DNA of 64,000 nt from Motacilla alba alba. Taxonomy: Eukaryota > Chordata > Aves > Passeriformes > Motacillidae. Made by a program: the position numbers and the translations under genes. Every line of letters starts with the position of its first letter. Positions within the stretch are counted from its first letter, which is position 1. Below the pieces are notes generated by a model. It had not been told where the DNA came from. It ran no database searches and saw only the letters and a program-made list of their open reading frames with translations. This document shows positions 1-11,920 of this stretch, in pieces. The stretch covers positions 6,764,254-6,828,253 of the forward strand of contig NC_052020.1 in assembly GCF_015832195.1 (NCBI RefSeq), written 5' to 3'.

Positions 1-10
1 GAGATTTTTT

Positions 11-31
11 TCTCTCTTTCTCTCTCTCTCT
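11..31 (+). repeat. CT-rich pyrimidine tract at window edge
   Basis: A short run made only of C and T, mostly TC repeats, is followed directly by TGTAGAG. It looks like a polypyrimidine tract plus a splice acceptor AG. The frame that follows stays open to about position 328 but its translation is unrecognised. I treat it as a simple low-complexity tract; the splice-site reading is only a possibility. Confidence 0.6.
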
Positions 32-938
32 GTAGAGTATGGGCAAAGGGGAGCAATCGTGGCAGATTGCCTTGAGGACAATAAAAACTCTCATGTAGTA
101 TGGTTGTTTGTTCAGACACAAACAATAGAGACATTTTGCTATTACCATTTGCCAGCTATCAAGGGGTTTCGAGCCCCCTCCCCCTCGGTGCCTACAACTC
201 AAAACAGATGCAAAATCTTTCTTTTCAGTCCCCTTGAAATGACCTGTGGTGGTGCAGTGTCATTTAGAGGAGAAATTATTGGAGTGAGAGTGGCTGGTAA
301 CAATAGGGGCCTTGTGCCAGGCACATGACAGAACAGTGAGGGGGCTGTTGGTGACTTTATTGGGGAGGGGAGCAGCGATCTGGCAGGTGCTGCCATTGTT
401 GAAGGTCCCTGCTCCTAGACAGCGGTGCAGATGAGTTCATGGCACTTTGTTCCAGCTCTTTGCACGGGTTCAGTGAAGTGACACTGGTCAAGTAGCCGAT
501 CCAGCTTTTTTGATCTCCTGGGCATGGTCCCTTCTGTAACACAACCCTTTATTGCTGAGATATGTCAACATGCTTCTGGGCCATATGGCTTCAAGCTAGA
601 GTAACTTTTATGCTCTCTGAAAGGGACATAATAACTTAATGTTTGCTCTGCTGCTGCAGCCCTGGTCCTCAGTGCTGACCCTGGCATTGTTCTGTGGCGA
701 TGCCATCCAGAAAACCAATTCCAGTGTGTTGATACAACGTAGATCCACGAGTTTGATGTTGAATTCGACAACCGCAGAGGTTGTTGGTCACCAGCTGAAA
801 GCACTGGCTATATTTAGGTATGTGGTCTCTGAGTGTTTTCCTTTTGATCCACAGAAGCAGGATTCTGGTGGTGGGATTGCAGCAAACTGGGGTGAAGAAG
901 TTTAAATTTCCCTGCACTCACAAGAATAACGTGAGTGA
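32..938. other. Unique noncoding sequence
   Basis: No recognisable gene or repeat is seen. Several open frames of 60-90 codons overlap on both strands without a consistent reading, which is what noncoding vertebrate DNA gives by chance. Confidence 0.5.
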
Positions 939-1014
939 TGTTAAGTAGGAGGGGTTAAACACACTGAAGTAAATGGTGTTAAGTAGGAGAGGTTAAACAC
1001 TTTGAAGTAAATGT
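939..1014. repeat. Tandem duplication, 2 x 38 bp
   Basis: Two adjacent copies of a 38-bp unit (939-976 and 977-1014) each begin TGTTAAGTAGGAG and carry GGTTAAACAC then GAAGTAAATG. They differ at a few positions (GG/AG in the middle, ACAC/ACTT later). The similarity is high enough for a fairly recent local slippage or duplication event. No function is evident. Confidence 0.85.
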
Positions 1015-1743
1015 ATTAATGCATTAATTTTACCCGTGCTGTCCCTTTGCTCAAAGCACCAGGCCACACCATAATGGCTACATCTGCTTCTGTTGTACAT
1101 ATTGTTTAGTTCTAGTTTTTTTGGCTCGGAGAATAGAAACTGGTCTTTCTGTGGGGAAACAAAGAATTTGTTTTTGTAAATTGCCATTTTTTTCCCTGAA
1201 TAAATAATGAAAAACCTGGCAGATTGAACAGACCAGCCATATGGAAACTGGCAAATTTTAGTCTGCTAAGGATAATTAAACATGGATGTTATGTGGTCTA
1301 ATGAGATACATGTTTGTGGTACAGGGGAGGACCAAATGAGGAGACAGTGCTCAGAAAGAGAAATTACATCTTTAGGTTTTGAACTGCTGTCAGAGGAAAG
1401 ATCTGAAGTTGTTTTGGAAGTGGTTAATAGACTTGGGGTAGGCAGGTCTCATCAAAAACAGTGGTTGTACATCCAAAACTGGAAGACAATTTATAAAATT
1501 CCAAATAAGGGATAGTTGGTTTCTTAATGAACACCCCAGAGCAGTGCTGATACATTAAGAGATTGAGCAAAGACATAATATGTGGAGGAGCTCTGACCAC
1601 GTGAAACCATTTGCATTGTGGATAAATGTTAATGTTCTTATTAGGCAAGTTTGCCTACCACATCATTGTCCCTGTATAACATAAAATAAAAAATAAATCA
1701 GTTTGCAAGTAAAGGTCTTGAAAATTTGACCATGAAATGGACC
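1015..1743. other. Unique noncoding sequence
   Basis: AT-rich sequence with no gene, RNA or repeat that I can support. Confidence 0.5.
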
Positions 1744-1972
1744 TGTAGATGTATTTTTTAAAAAATAGCACATATAAATGTATATGTAATATACATTTAT
1801 ATAAATACATTTTTATATATATATAAATACATTTATATACATATTTATATATTTATTTATATACATATAAATACATTTATATAATATACATTATAAATGT
1901 ATATGTAATATAAATTTATAATATATATACAATAATGATATATTTTTAAAAATAGCATATATAAATGTATCA
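1744..1972. repeat. AT-rich low-complexity block (TATA/ATAAAT)
   Basis: About 230 bp made almost wholly of A and T, with repeated ATACATTTATAT and TATAAATGTAT words in both orientations. It can therefore fold on itself. The edges resemble each other: a TTTTTAAAAAATAGCA-type segment followed by ATATAAATGTAT occurs near 1751-1783 and again near 1941-1970, suggesting internal duplication. The TATA motifs here are a consequence of composition and should not be read as promoters. Confidence 0.75.
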
Positions 1973-3474
1973 CTGTAATTGCAAAGTGATCTGTTGTGAT
2001 CAGATAGAGAACCAAACTCTGAAAATAACCACTGAAGGTAATTTTGCAGGAAAAGAAAACTATGTAACTCTTGTTAGGAAGGATGCTAAATCAAATGTGG
2101 CAGCTCTTTCGAGATATGCCTCCTCATAAAACACCATGGTGAAAAGCCTTCCAAATTCCAAGCCTTCCAAATTTTTTGTGGGAACCCTACAAATGTACCA
2201 TGTATTTTAAATGCCTACCTACAGGGTCTTCTTAAAAGCTGATGAAGTCTTCAGTTAGGATGAACAGGTAGCACAAAAAGGAGGTGGTTACTAGAGTAAG
2301 ACCTGGAGTGTGGGCCAGGAACGTGTTAGGAAGAGGCGATAGGGTTTATAGGAATGTTCAGTATCAGTGTAATGGGAAAGGGCTCAAGGATGCAACCAGC
2401 CTTGCCAAACACTCCATAAACAAACGTGCGCTTCTCACCTCAGCCCCCAGAAATAACAAGCAGAAAAACAAACTGAAAACAAACCTAAGGGGGAGCAGAG
2501 GAGGGCGTGGCAAAATGGGAATTGCTGAAGAATATCCCTAAACCTCCCAAACTGCACTACTTGGAGCTCTTGGGTGAGGGAAAAGTCCCTTCTCTGCGTG
2601 TGCTCCTTGCTCACATTCTGACCTTTTGATGGAGTTAAATTCTGCTTTCTCATCTGTGTTAGAAGAAGAGGGATCACTACCCAGGTGTGAGGAGGTTTTC
2701 ATCCGGTTTAAAAGTGCACTCTGATCCTATGGATGGCAGAGCCAAAAATACAGACAGAAATGAGGGCACACTGAGCCCAAAACTCCTCACATTCAATTAA
2801 GGTTGTGTGGCCAACCTTAAGCCTGACTTATAAGGCTTTCTGAATTTTGATGACTTGATCTTGCCATCCTTTTCACATCTCTGTGTTTAGCCATTTCCAT
2901 AGGCTGATTTCTATCTCTGGACCCTTAAATATTCTCAGGACTGTCTGTAAGCTTTCTAATTAATAACATGCAAAACAATAAATGATAGACTGAGCTTCAT
3001 AATGCTATTATCAGCAAGAATTTGGAAACATGTCATCTTACGGGATTTTTTTTTTTCCACAAGAGGGTTGTGTGTCTCAGAGGTAAGGATGGCAGAATAA
3101 GGTCCATCTCACCAGGCTGAGTGCACAGGAATCATCCTCAGGGCTTGTGAAGCTGAGACCATTTTGACAGTACTCAATAACCACCCCTCATTTTAAGCTG
3201 GGAAGTAGGAATGAGGCTGAATGATGACACAGTTTACTTTAAGGGCTTCCAGTTTAAGGGTTTTTTTTTTTTGTCAATTACATTCCGAGAATTTTCCCTG
3301 AAACAGAGATTTATATTAATGAGATGGGCTTAGCAGTGATTTCCTCTTTGTCATTAAGTAGATTTGGTTACTGTGGGCAAATACTATAGGAATGTATAAA
3401 GAATACATCACTTGTGCACCAATGACATTATTTCTCTCCATTTTTGTAATATAAAGTCTTGCAATGGTTATGGG
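1973..3474. other. Unique noncoding sequence
   Basis: No gene or mobile element recognised. There is a short imperfect repeat of AGCCTTCCAAATT at 2145-2176 and short poly(T) runs near 3047 and 3250. The open frame at 2284-2541 has no recognisable domain. Confidence 0.5.
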
Positions 3475-3536
3475 CTTTTTTTTGTTTGTTTGTGGGGTTT
3501 ATTTGTTTGGGCTGTTTGTTTTGGGTTTTTTTTTGT
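3475..3536. repeat. T/G-rich low-complexity tract
   Basis: The top strand is almost only T and G, with TTTG repeats and G runs of 3-4. It is one of a family of similar tracts in the window (see 19855, 25757, 39645, and the complementary A/C form at 34000 and 40828). Confidence 0.7.
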
Positions 3537-3710
3537 CTTAGAATTTATTGAAAAGGTAACATCACTTAAATGACATTTGGTGTAATACTCTGGTGTGATG
3601 CTGTATTTGAACCGTTGTGTTTGATACAGCAGAAGCTACAATTAGCTCACCTCATTAACTGTAAACAGTAACTACCAGCTATAAAATCTAGTTGCTATAT
3701 AAATAATACC

Positions 3711-3729
3711 TTTTTTTTTTTTTTTTTTT
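3711..3729. repeat. Poly(T) run of 19
   Basis: Uninterrupted T homopolymer. No retrotransposed body with a poly(A) tail on the opposite strand is recognisable beside it. Confidence 0.8.
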
Positions 3730-6700
3730 AGTATCTTTGCAGAGTTCTTACTTTTCTTTCTTGGAAGAAACAAAGATATGCCTGTGTGCATAATTAACTC
3801 AAGAGGAGACCCTCATGTAAAAATAAGTTACTTCAATTATTTATTCTTATGTTTATTAGCCTAATTCTTTTGCCTCATCTACCTCTCTGGGACTGAAGAC
3901 AGGTATACATGTAGTAGTATGTATTTTTTTCAAATTAGTGTTTGTAAATACTTGTTTTGGTAGACCACAGTTCACTCAGGACACTAAAGTTTATCTCAAT
4001 GGAACAAACAAAATGAGAAATTACATTAAAACCTTAAATCTCTCTCTTAAAAATACCTAACCTAGAAATGCTGTCATAGAAGTTATCTTTTAGGAACATG
4101 GAATCAGTAGTCTGAAAATTATCCTAGTATAACTTTATCTCCAGGATAAGAAAACGTGATCAGACCCAAGCATGTTAGCAGCCTGTGCAGGATGGTGCAA
4201 GGCACTGGGGACAAACTCAAAGAGTGCTTTGTACAGCAAGAACCATCAGGCTTTTCATCTGGTGGGCAGGAATCTGTATGGAAGAGGATAAAATTATAGG
4301 GTTTTTATTGCAATCCGGCTTGCTTTCTTAAGCATACACCCTCCAAAATGGAAAATACAAAATGGTAAGCACCAGCAGATTTTCTTGTGTTCAAAAAGCA
4401 GAACTGTGCCTCGATCATGTCTGACAAAAGTGCTGATGTGTGGCTGGGTGGGTAGGGTAGGCACCTGTTGGGAGCCATGGGTGGGAACAGACCCCAGAGA
4501 TCTGCTTTCACACAAGGGCCATCCCTGGTACCTTTCTGGAGAGAGAATCAGGTGTCTCACTTGCAACGTGTTTGTTCAAAAAGGAGAGTTGGAAATACAG
4601 GTTAGTCATGGAAGCCATACACAGAGCATGGGAAATAAACACTGAGGAAGGTCATCAAAGCTTGCTGCTCATAGTGCTGAAAGTGTTCCACAAATTTCTT
4701 TGGTTTTTTTTTACTGATTCAGCACAGGTTCTCTGTCTTCTGTTGACAATGATAAGGGTTTAAGTGGTTCCCCTGCCTGTGAAATCAAATGCTCCTAGGG
4801 GATTTTCCCCTGCAGTTGCATCTTGTTTTGCTGAGGAATAAAACTGTACAAATGAAACTGAGGGGACCAAAAGAAATCAGGCCACAGCCAAAGCACCAGG
4901 GAAAGCTTTCATGAGTCAATTAAAACCACTGTTGGGATGTAAGGAAGATATTTAAAATGGTTTGATTTATTAAAAAAAAATCCTAAGGAATTACTATTAA
5001 TACAACCAATCAACTATTTTTAAAGACTGTTTTTGTAGCTGAAGGGGAAGAACAGTAGCTCTTTTATTATGGCAGGCTAGCACTCCTGGGAATACCCTCT
5101 CCCTCTTCTGCTGGGTACAGAGTATGTCTGAAGAGATGATAACAGCAAGGAGCGTATCATAGCTTTATGATCACTCATCAGCTTTGGGGAGCCTGTGAAA
5201 TGAAAGGCCCCCAGACCAGCCAGGGTTGAAAGGTTGAGGCTATAACCAGACTTTTTGTTCCTGAGACGGCCAGAGCCCTTAGTGAACAACAGACAACTGT
5301 GAATAGATGATGGGCATCTTTGCTTTGCTGCTGCTCCCTGGTTTAAGGATACTCTTGTCCTCCTTCTGCCCCTTCTATATTTGACAAGTTTGCTTTCAGC
5401 AGATATGACAGGCACTGGTGGGGGTCACTGGCCCAATTCCACATTTCCACACTTGGCTTACTCCAAGTTCACTGGCCTGAACTAATGTCTCCAATGGAGG
5501 TCGTACTACTGAACATTATGAGTTTTTATATATTAAACATGCATTAGTGGGTTTACCCTGCTTATCTGACAGCTGTAGAAAAATAAAGAAAATTCAGTTT
5601 GAACTTTAAAAAGCAGGGCTTAATTTATGTCTGCTACTTTTGTTCCTCCCCTTTTTTCAATTGCCAATTGCAAAGCTCAAGGGAGATAATAAAATGGAGG
5701 AGCTGCTACTTTATACTTCCACGTGCTTCCTAGTGCCTGTGCCTTACTGGGTGAGCTAAATCTCAAACTAGGAAAAGAGTTTTCAGATGGAAATTTGATT
5801 AAACAATGCAATCATCTGTCTCACAATCTGTTTTTTTATAAGGAGAGTATTTTTTTTCCAGGGGGAATTTTCTTTCAGAGGGTTTTGTATGAAAAGGCAG
5901 ACGTCATGAATACTGATGGGAAGGGCTCAGTGTTTTGTTATTTCTGTTTAACAAAGACAAAATGCTTTAATAAAATCAGAAAACACAGATGTTACTTTGA
6001 GTATATTTTGCATCTTCTACTTTTCTTTTTTTTTTTTTTAAGATTGGGAATAATCCCTCCCTCAGACTGACAATAGCAGCTCATGACAGACAAAATTAGC
6101 AGCTGGAAACTTAGCCAAAAGTTTAGGCTCTTTAGTCTGTTGTTATTGTTTGGGATTTTCTTAGATGGTGAAAGGCACACTTGAAGGAAGAGGCATGGAT
6201 GAATTGAAAGCCCTTGTTTCTCACTCTCAGTACAGTTTGACTGGGTTTTAGTTTTTATAAACAGTTTAAAATGGGAAAATGCACAGCTCTTTGTTTAAAA
6301 ATTAGCCCATTGTGTTTTTCTCTTTTTTGTGTGTGGGGACTTCAGAGGGGAGTTCATGTGGTTTGATAATATATACTTTTCATACTCATTTAAAAACACT
6401 GTATTTTTATTAAATAAAAAAATCAGTTCCTGTATGTCATTAAAAAAAAACCAACACCTATCCATTTCTCCTAAGTAATCTCCTTTTCTTGGGAGGAATC
6501 AAGAGATACTGGAGATATCTTTTCACCCAGACTCATAATTAAATGAGTAAAGCAAAATAATTTCCTGTTTGCCCAGGAATTCTGACGTATCACAATTGTG
6601 ATAAAATCCTGTGCATTTTAGAGTGGCAAAGGTGGCTGTTAGAACATTTCCAGAGGCCAGAAAAAAGTCTTCTGTCATGACAGTGCCTTCTTGTGCTTCT

Positions 6701-7043
6701 CTTCACTCTCTGCTCATAAGGATGGACACTTGATTGCCCTTGGAGTGCCTGGAGATGGGAAGGGACCATGGCTGGGGACTCCCTCCAAGGCCACCTGACC
6801 GTAGGAGCTCCACTTTCCCCAGGGCCAGGAGACCACATCCCCTGAGTTACTCTCTGTGTGATGTTCAAGTGCTTCTGAACACAGTGGAGGAGCAAACCTT
6901 CAGAAGGTCCCTTTCCCTGAGATCTACCCTAGATCTGTCCAGTGCTGGTTTGGGGGAAAACCTGGGGTTTTTTTTTGTTTTCATGTACCTTTACAGCATC
7001 TTGGATCTCTGTCTTGATGGGACTGTACTTTGCAACAATGGCT
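3730..7043. other. Unique noncoding sequence
   Basis: No gene supported. The longest frames (5077-5415 minus, 5723-6070 plus, 6590-6895 minus, 6734-7063 plus) are about 100-115 codons, lack recognisable motifs and overlap one another on opposite strands. Confidence 0.5.
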
Positions 7044-7050
7044 GCTTCAG

Positions 7051-7348
7051 TGTCACAATATGACACGAAATGATGACATGGACACTGCTGCTCTCTAGGT
7101 GAACAAAAAAGAGAGACTTTTATTTTCAGACTCTCACATTTATAGTTTTCTAAAAGTGACAGTGGATTGGAGGGTGACAGTGCCACCTCTCCAATGACAC
7201 TGGACAGACTAAGAGTCTATCAATTCTGTCCTCCTCCATGAAAGAATGCAAAACATAAGTTATTTACAGAATTGTGTGTGAGAAAGTTTGTTATAAGAAT
7301 GTAAACATTAGAAGGCTTAGTAAAGTCTTAAAAAAAATCAGGGTGCCA
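7051..7348 (-). mobile_element. Solo LTR of an endogenous retrovirus, minus orientation
   Basis: Read on the minus strand this 298-bp segment starts TGGCAC and ends GTGACA, the TG...CA ends with imperfect inverted termini expected of an LTR. It is bracketed exactly by a 7-bp direct repeat, GCTTCAG, at 7044-7050 and 7349-7355, which looks like a target-site duplication. On the minus strand it carries TATAAA (7144-7139) and AATAAA (7124-7119). These are only about 15 bp apart, so one of them is probably not used as such. No primer binding site, gag/pol/env or second LTR lies beside it, so it is a solo LTR left by recombination between two LTRs. The sequence matches my recollection of a passerine ERV LTR, but the family is unassigned. 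A 7-bp duplication is slightly long for ERVs (4-6 bp is usual), so one base may match by chance. Confidence 0.75.
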
Positions 7349-7355
7349 GCTTCAG

Positions 7356-8733
7356 AGCTGAGTTATGTTTTACCTTAAGAAATGAGATTTTCTATTAAAG
7401 AACAATGGATTCAGAGGCAGGATTTTACTGTTTTCCTGGTCTTCCACAGGTGTGTCTCTCCTTTGTTCAAGGTGCCTGGGGGTTTCCTAATGAAACTCGA
7501 CTTCCCGGCATTGCTTGGTGGTCAGTCAGTACCTGTGCAGTGTGTTGGTAAGTGGATCTTTTCCCTGTGCTCACTGTTGCTCTTTCAGGGTATAATCTCT
7601 CCAAAGAACACACTTCTGGATTCCTTGTGCCTCTAAGAAGTTGGAGAGAGTACCAGGAAAATCCACCCATCTGCCAACACTGCAATGTAATACGATCAAA
7701 TGAAAGGATTTGGGAGGTTTGCCTTCTCTTTTTTGATGTCATGTGGGTTCAAATGTTCTCCAAGTATATGGCAATGGAAGGAAACACCTTGTAAGGATTT
7801 AGCTTTATTGCAGGACAGCTGTAACACCCACTGGATGGAGCTAAACAAAACACGTGAATAAGAAATGATGTTGTCATGGGAAGGGATCACAGAGAAAAAG
7901 AGGAAACACCGCTGTCCTCATTCCATTGAAAAGGTAAACCAATGTCAGATTCCTATGTCAAACAGCCTGGCTTGTAAACATTCCTTCTTAGAGATTTGTT
8001 ACCTGAGACAGCTATAAATCAACAGAACAACTGGATCTGATTTCTAAGAATGTTCCCTGAAATACTCTGTGATTCCTAGTGTGCAGCTGCTGGAGTAACA
8101 GGGAGCTGTTTGCAGTGGTAGAAAATATTACATATATTATATCTTCTGTCTCTACCTGCTAGATTTAGTAAAGGATCACTTTAACAAGGCAAAATTATTT
8201 CTGACCCTGAAAATTGTGGCATTTACTTATTTCAGTGTAATTTTCTTTTTTGGGCTCTGTGGAAACTTGCTTTCAAAACGTCCCCAAGTGCTGCTTCATA
8301 TGTACACATAATTACTCCCTACCTGTATTAGTGCTTCTGATGCAGGAGAATCTTTCTGTTTCAAGGTATTCTTCTAACTCTTCGTATGCAATAGAGTAGT
8401 GTTAGAGACCCAGACTCAATGGTGAAAATAAGGTGAGCTGTGTGGCCTATATCCATGGCTGAAAACTGAATTTTCAAGGAATGGACCTTTTTCCCTGGAC
8501 CTCTGAGGGCGTTTGGAATATGATTGTCCACAGACTACCAGAATTCAGGAATGGTAGAGAGAGAGAAGGGGGCATTGATGGAAATGCAAGACAAGGAAAA
8601 TATTTTGCATAGGAAAGCGTTTCATATGCAGGAAGGATAGCACTTGGTGCTGTAAAACACTCAGCCCTGGGGTTCCTGGCTTTTCACCCAGCTTATTTGT
8701 TCAAGGCCATTCCCTGCCACTTCCATGTGGGAG
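7356..8733. other. Unique noncoding sequence
   Basis: No gene, RNA or repeat supported. The overlapping frames at 7382-7794 on the two strands contradict each other and resemble no known protein. Confidence 0.5.
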
Positions 8734-8769
8734 CGTTGCTCCGCGCTCGCGCCTGAGCGAGGGCAAACG
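8734..8769. other. CpG-dense patch
   Basis: Seven CpG dinucleotides fall within 36 bp in an otherwise CpG-poor region. The patch is too short to be a classical CpG island. It could be a relic of a CpG-rich mobile element, a protected regulatory site, or chance. No promoter elements or gene start are recognised beside it. Confidence 0.6.
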
Positions 8770-9975
8770 GAGCAGAAGAGCCTAATTAAAGTTCCAGGGA
8801 CTAACAGAGCAAATGTTAGTTTAATGATACAATTACAGGTCACAAAGAAATTGGAGCAGATGCCCCAAGTTTTATACGTTTTTGGCAAAGTGAGTGGGAA
8901 ACTATGTGCTGAAGTGAGGTCAACAGATGGAGGAAGAGAGGTGCTGGAGGGGAAGAAAGCTACACGCCCATGGACAAAATCAAAAAAGCCCCCCAAACCC
9001 CAATCAAACAAACAAAAAGAACTAAAGAGACAAACCTTGGAAGAAACAGATTTTTAAACAAAGTTTGCCAAATAAGCAAACTTTTTTTTTTCCCCTTAGA
9101 GCAGATGTGAAGTGCCTTTTCAGTTAATTTTGGATAAAAATAAGCGAACACATGCTGTGCTTTAATAAATCTTGGCGCAACCACAATAGGGAAACTCAGA
9201 CCTTGGTGAACAATTCTGTGTTGGAGTTTGGTGACACTCACCAAGCCTCCCTGTGTTCTTTCCTCTCCTTTTCTCTGTGGTCCTTCTCCTGTGCAGAAGC
9301 CTATTTCCACCCTCCTGCACAAGGACACAGCCAGGGCAGGTAGATGATGTCCATGTCATCTGGGCAGTACCTGGTGTTTCAAACCTCCTGTTCTGAATGT
9401 GGGGCAGGGAGTCAGAACTCAGCAGCTCAAAATCCTCACCCTATCATACAAAATAGTCCTGCTGACTGACACTGGGCAAAAAGTTTGTATTTTCAAAATT
9501 CTTTCCTACCCTTCCTTAAATTCCTGCTCAGAAATTCAGCTTCTAAGTTTCCTTCTTAAATTCCTTCTTCAGCTGCAAAGTAATCTGGTTTTCATAAAAC
9601 CAAGAATTGGTGCAAACCTCTGTGAATCTCTGTGTTCCCTTTTATGAAACAGAGTAATACAGTCACTGACACTTTATCCCACTCCTTCTATTTTGGGTTG
9701 TTTTTTTGGGTTTTTTTTTTGCTTTGAAAAAGCATGGTGATGTTTCATAATAAGTTTGCATAACCATGGTGTTCTGTCTCTGAATTTGCTATGCCCTTTT
9801 CTCAACCTCCCAGCATTGTGCTGTCTATTGTTTATTCTGATTATTACTATTTGTTGTTGTTGTTGTTTTTATGACGGGGATCAGGAGCAAAATCTTGTAA
9901 AGCTCTGTAAAGACCAGTAGAAAAAATCCCAGACTTTTATCCTAAATCCTTTTATTTTCCTGACCCCCTTGGATG

Positions 9976-9977
<2 letters not shown>
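8770..9977. other. Unique noncoding sequence with A/C and T/G tracts
   Basis: The segment near 8978-9030 is A/C-rich and the one at 9693-9721 is T/G-rich. A (TTG) run of about 20 bp lies at 9851-9870. The frames at 8725-9057 (plus) and 8960-9328 (minus) run through these tracts and are not credible genes. Confidence 0.5.

Positions 9978-10013
<36 letters not shown>
9978..10013. repeat. (TAA)12 microsatellite
   Basis: Twelve perfect copies of TAA. The absence of interruptions suggests it is likely to vary in length between individuals. Confidence 0.95.
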
Positions 10014-10014
<1 letters not shown>

Positions 10015-11734
10015 CAGGTATCATGCTCTGATCCCTGCCAAGGGATCTGATATCTGGATATCTCTGATATCTGGATAAAGGCTTAATAGATTTGGTAAAT
10101 CTGGGTTGTGTTATTATCATCAGGCTCATACCAAGGACAGAATGCACAGGGGAAAATTACCCTGACTGTAGATGTGTTGACATTGGTGAGCCTTGCAGCA
10201 CATCACACATTTATACAAAGCTCTAAAGTTTAGTCCTTTTTTTTTTTTTTTTCCTGGGCTGCCAGAACCTTTTTGGAGAGCAGCTTTAACACAGGGAAGA
10301 GATTTAATGTATAAGTTTCATTATGCTTGCAGCAGCTGGATTCTCTACAAATCCTGTGGTACATGGATCAAAGCTATCCAGATATCCAGACAGCGCAAAC
10401 AGAGAACACGAATCTTCCAGGTGCACTACTGTGCTTTCCAGAAAAGGCTTGAAAAATCCTGCTGTGTGAGTACTCTGCAGCTGGTCCTGTAGGTGGCACT
10501 GAAAGAGGGGCTGCCTTGCTTGAAGGGAGGATTTTTTTCCTGAGCTAAACGTTCTGCTTTGCTGTGCGGTTGTAGCTTAGGTTTTCCTTAATGCTATTTT
10601 TGTATGAGATCATTGTTTACTCTGTTCAAACACCTATGGAAAATGTTCAGACGCCTCTTCTTTTGGACTAACTTGGAACACCCCTGTAGATGTCAATGGT
10701 TGTGCTTGTTGGGGATGAATGCTTTGATCTGGATGGAGATGAATAAAAAGTACGGGCTGCCACAGGCACTGTGGCACAGACAGAGCAGACTCTCACATGG
10801 AACATATTTTTCCACCCCCAGAATCCTTGGAAAGCTCCATGAAATTCATGTCTCTGGAAACTATTTGGTTAATGTGCACTGTAAATTTACAAATGTGAGC
10901 TTGTGTCATGGAAAGACCAGTTCTCTCAGTAACTGCAGGTAACCAAACCCGCTTAATTTTGTTACTGTAGATTAAATTGGCCTTGAACATTTTTCTCCAC
11001 GTGGTACATGCAGCACCTGATCATAGATGTGGTGTCAGGCTCAAAATAAAGCATCTCCTGTAATCAGGATCATACCTTGCTGAGAACTGAGAGGGAAAAT
11101 TGCTTCTTGGTTTCTCCCTATTTTGAAGCTGCCAGAGTGCACAACTGATTTGTGAGTCTTTGTCTGTGAATGGTTATTAAATTGTGACAGAGAATGGGGT
11201 GAGATATGGTAATCTGAAGGCTGTTTAGATTTAGAAACAAAGTCAGATGTGATTTTAGAGGCCTGAGTTCTTTCTCTCCTTTTTTAGTTTGAGAAAGCGT
11301 AATAACTGTAAAATGCTCTTTGCAAGCAGAAAAATACCTCCAGTCCAGTCTCCTGTACTCACATCAGACCATGTGTTTCTGAAACGGCCCTTGGCCCTCA
11401 TAAATTTCCTACTGAGATTAGTCACAAACAAGATAATTACTCATCTCTAGGCCAAAAATGCATGAATTGCCAGGAACTAAAAATAGTTGTGTTTACCTTA
11501 ATTTATAGATTGAGTCAACAGAAATGAAATGCTTCCTTCTCTGACTGTGATTTTTTTGTGTTGGCTAAAACCCTGACTGTCTGGACTACTTTCATCCCGT
11601 AATCAATTTTCTATATTTGGGCATTATCTGTTCAATGTGAGCCACTGCTTGTTTGGTTTCCATTGAAATAGTTCACTTAGGGCTGGTTTTCATGCTGCAT
11701 TTCAGACACACTGACACAGAGGTCAGAGATTCAC
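10014..11734. other. Unique noncoding sequence
   Basis: There is a short direct repeat of CTGATATCTGGAT (10047 and 10064). No gene recognised. The frames at 10193-10492 and 10604-10942 lack any known motif. Confidence 0.5.
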
Positions 11735-11800
11735 TCCCGTGAAGCACCAGCAGCCGACGGAACGAAACGCAAACTGGATTTGACAATGATTTGTGCCCAC

Positions 11801-11920
11801 CGTGAACAAATGGGAGGATTTTGAGAGGGATTCAGATCCCAGTGAACAAATGGGAGGATTTTGAGAGGGATTCAGATCCCAGTGAACAAATGGGAGGATT
11901 TTGAGAGGGATTCAGATGAC
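11801..11920. repeat. Minisatellite, 3 x 40 bp
   Basis: Three head-to-tail copies of a 40-bp unit beginning GTGAACAAATGGGAGGATTT (preceded by one base) and ending GGGATTCAGATCCC. The copies are identical except for the first base of copy 1 and the last three bases of copy 3. Near identity implies a recent origin or ongoing homogenisation. CpG-richer sequence lies on both sides (11753-11770 and 11961-11987). Confidence 0.95.

Noticed and set aside
2..328. Open frame from the window edge preceded by a splice-acceptor-like CT tract
   Set aside because: The translation is unrecognised and no convincing donor follows in frame; most likely chance.
1744..1972. Multiple TATA-box matches
   Set aside because: They are inevitable in nearly pure A/T sequence and have no associated start or gene.
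11801..11920. Regular repeats that might suggest a CRISPR array
   Set aside because: The 40-bp units are head-to-tail with no spacers; the DNA is vertebrate. This is a minisatellite.
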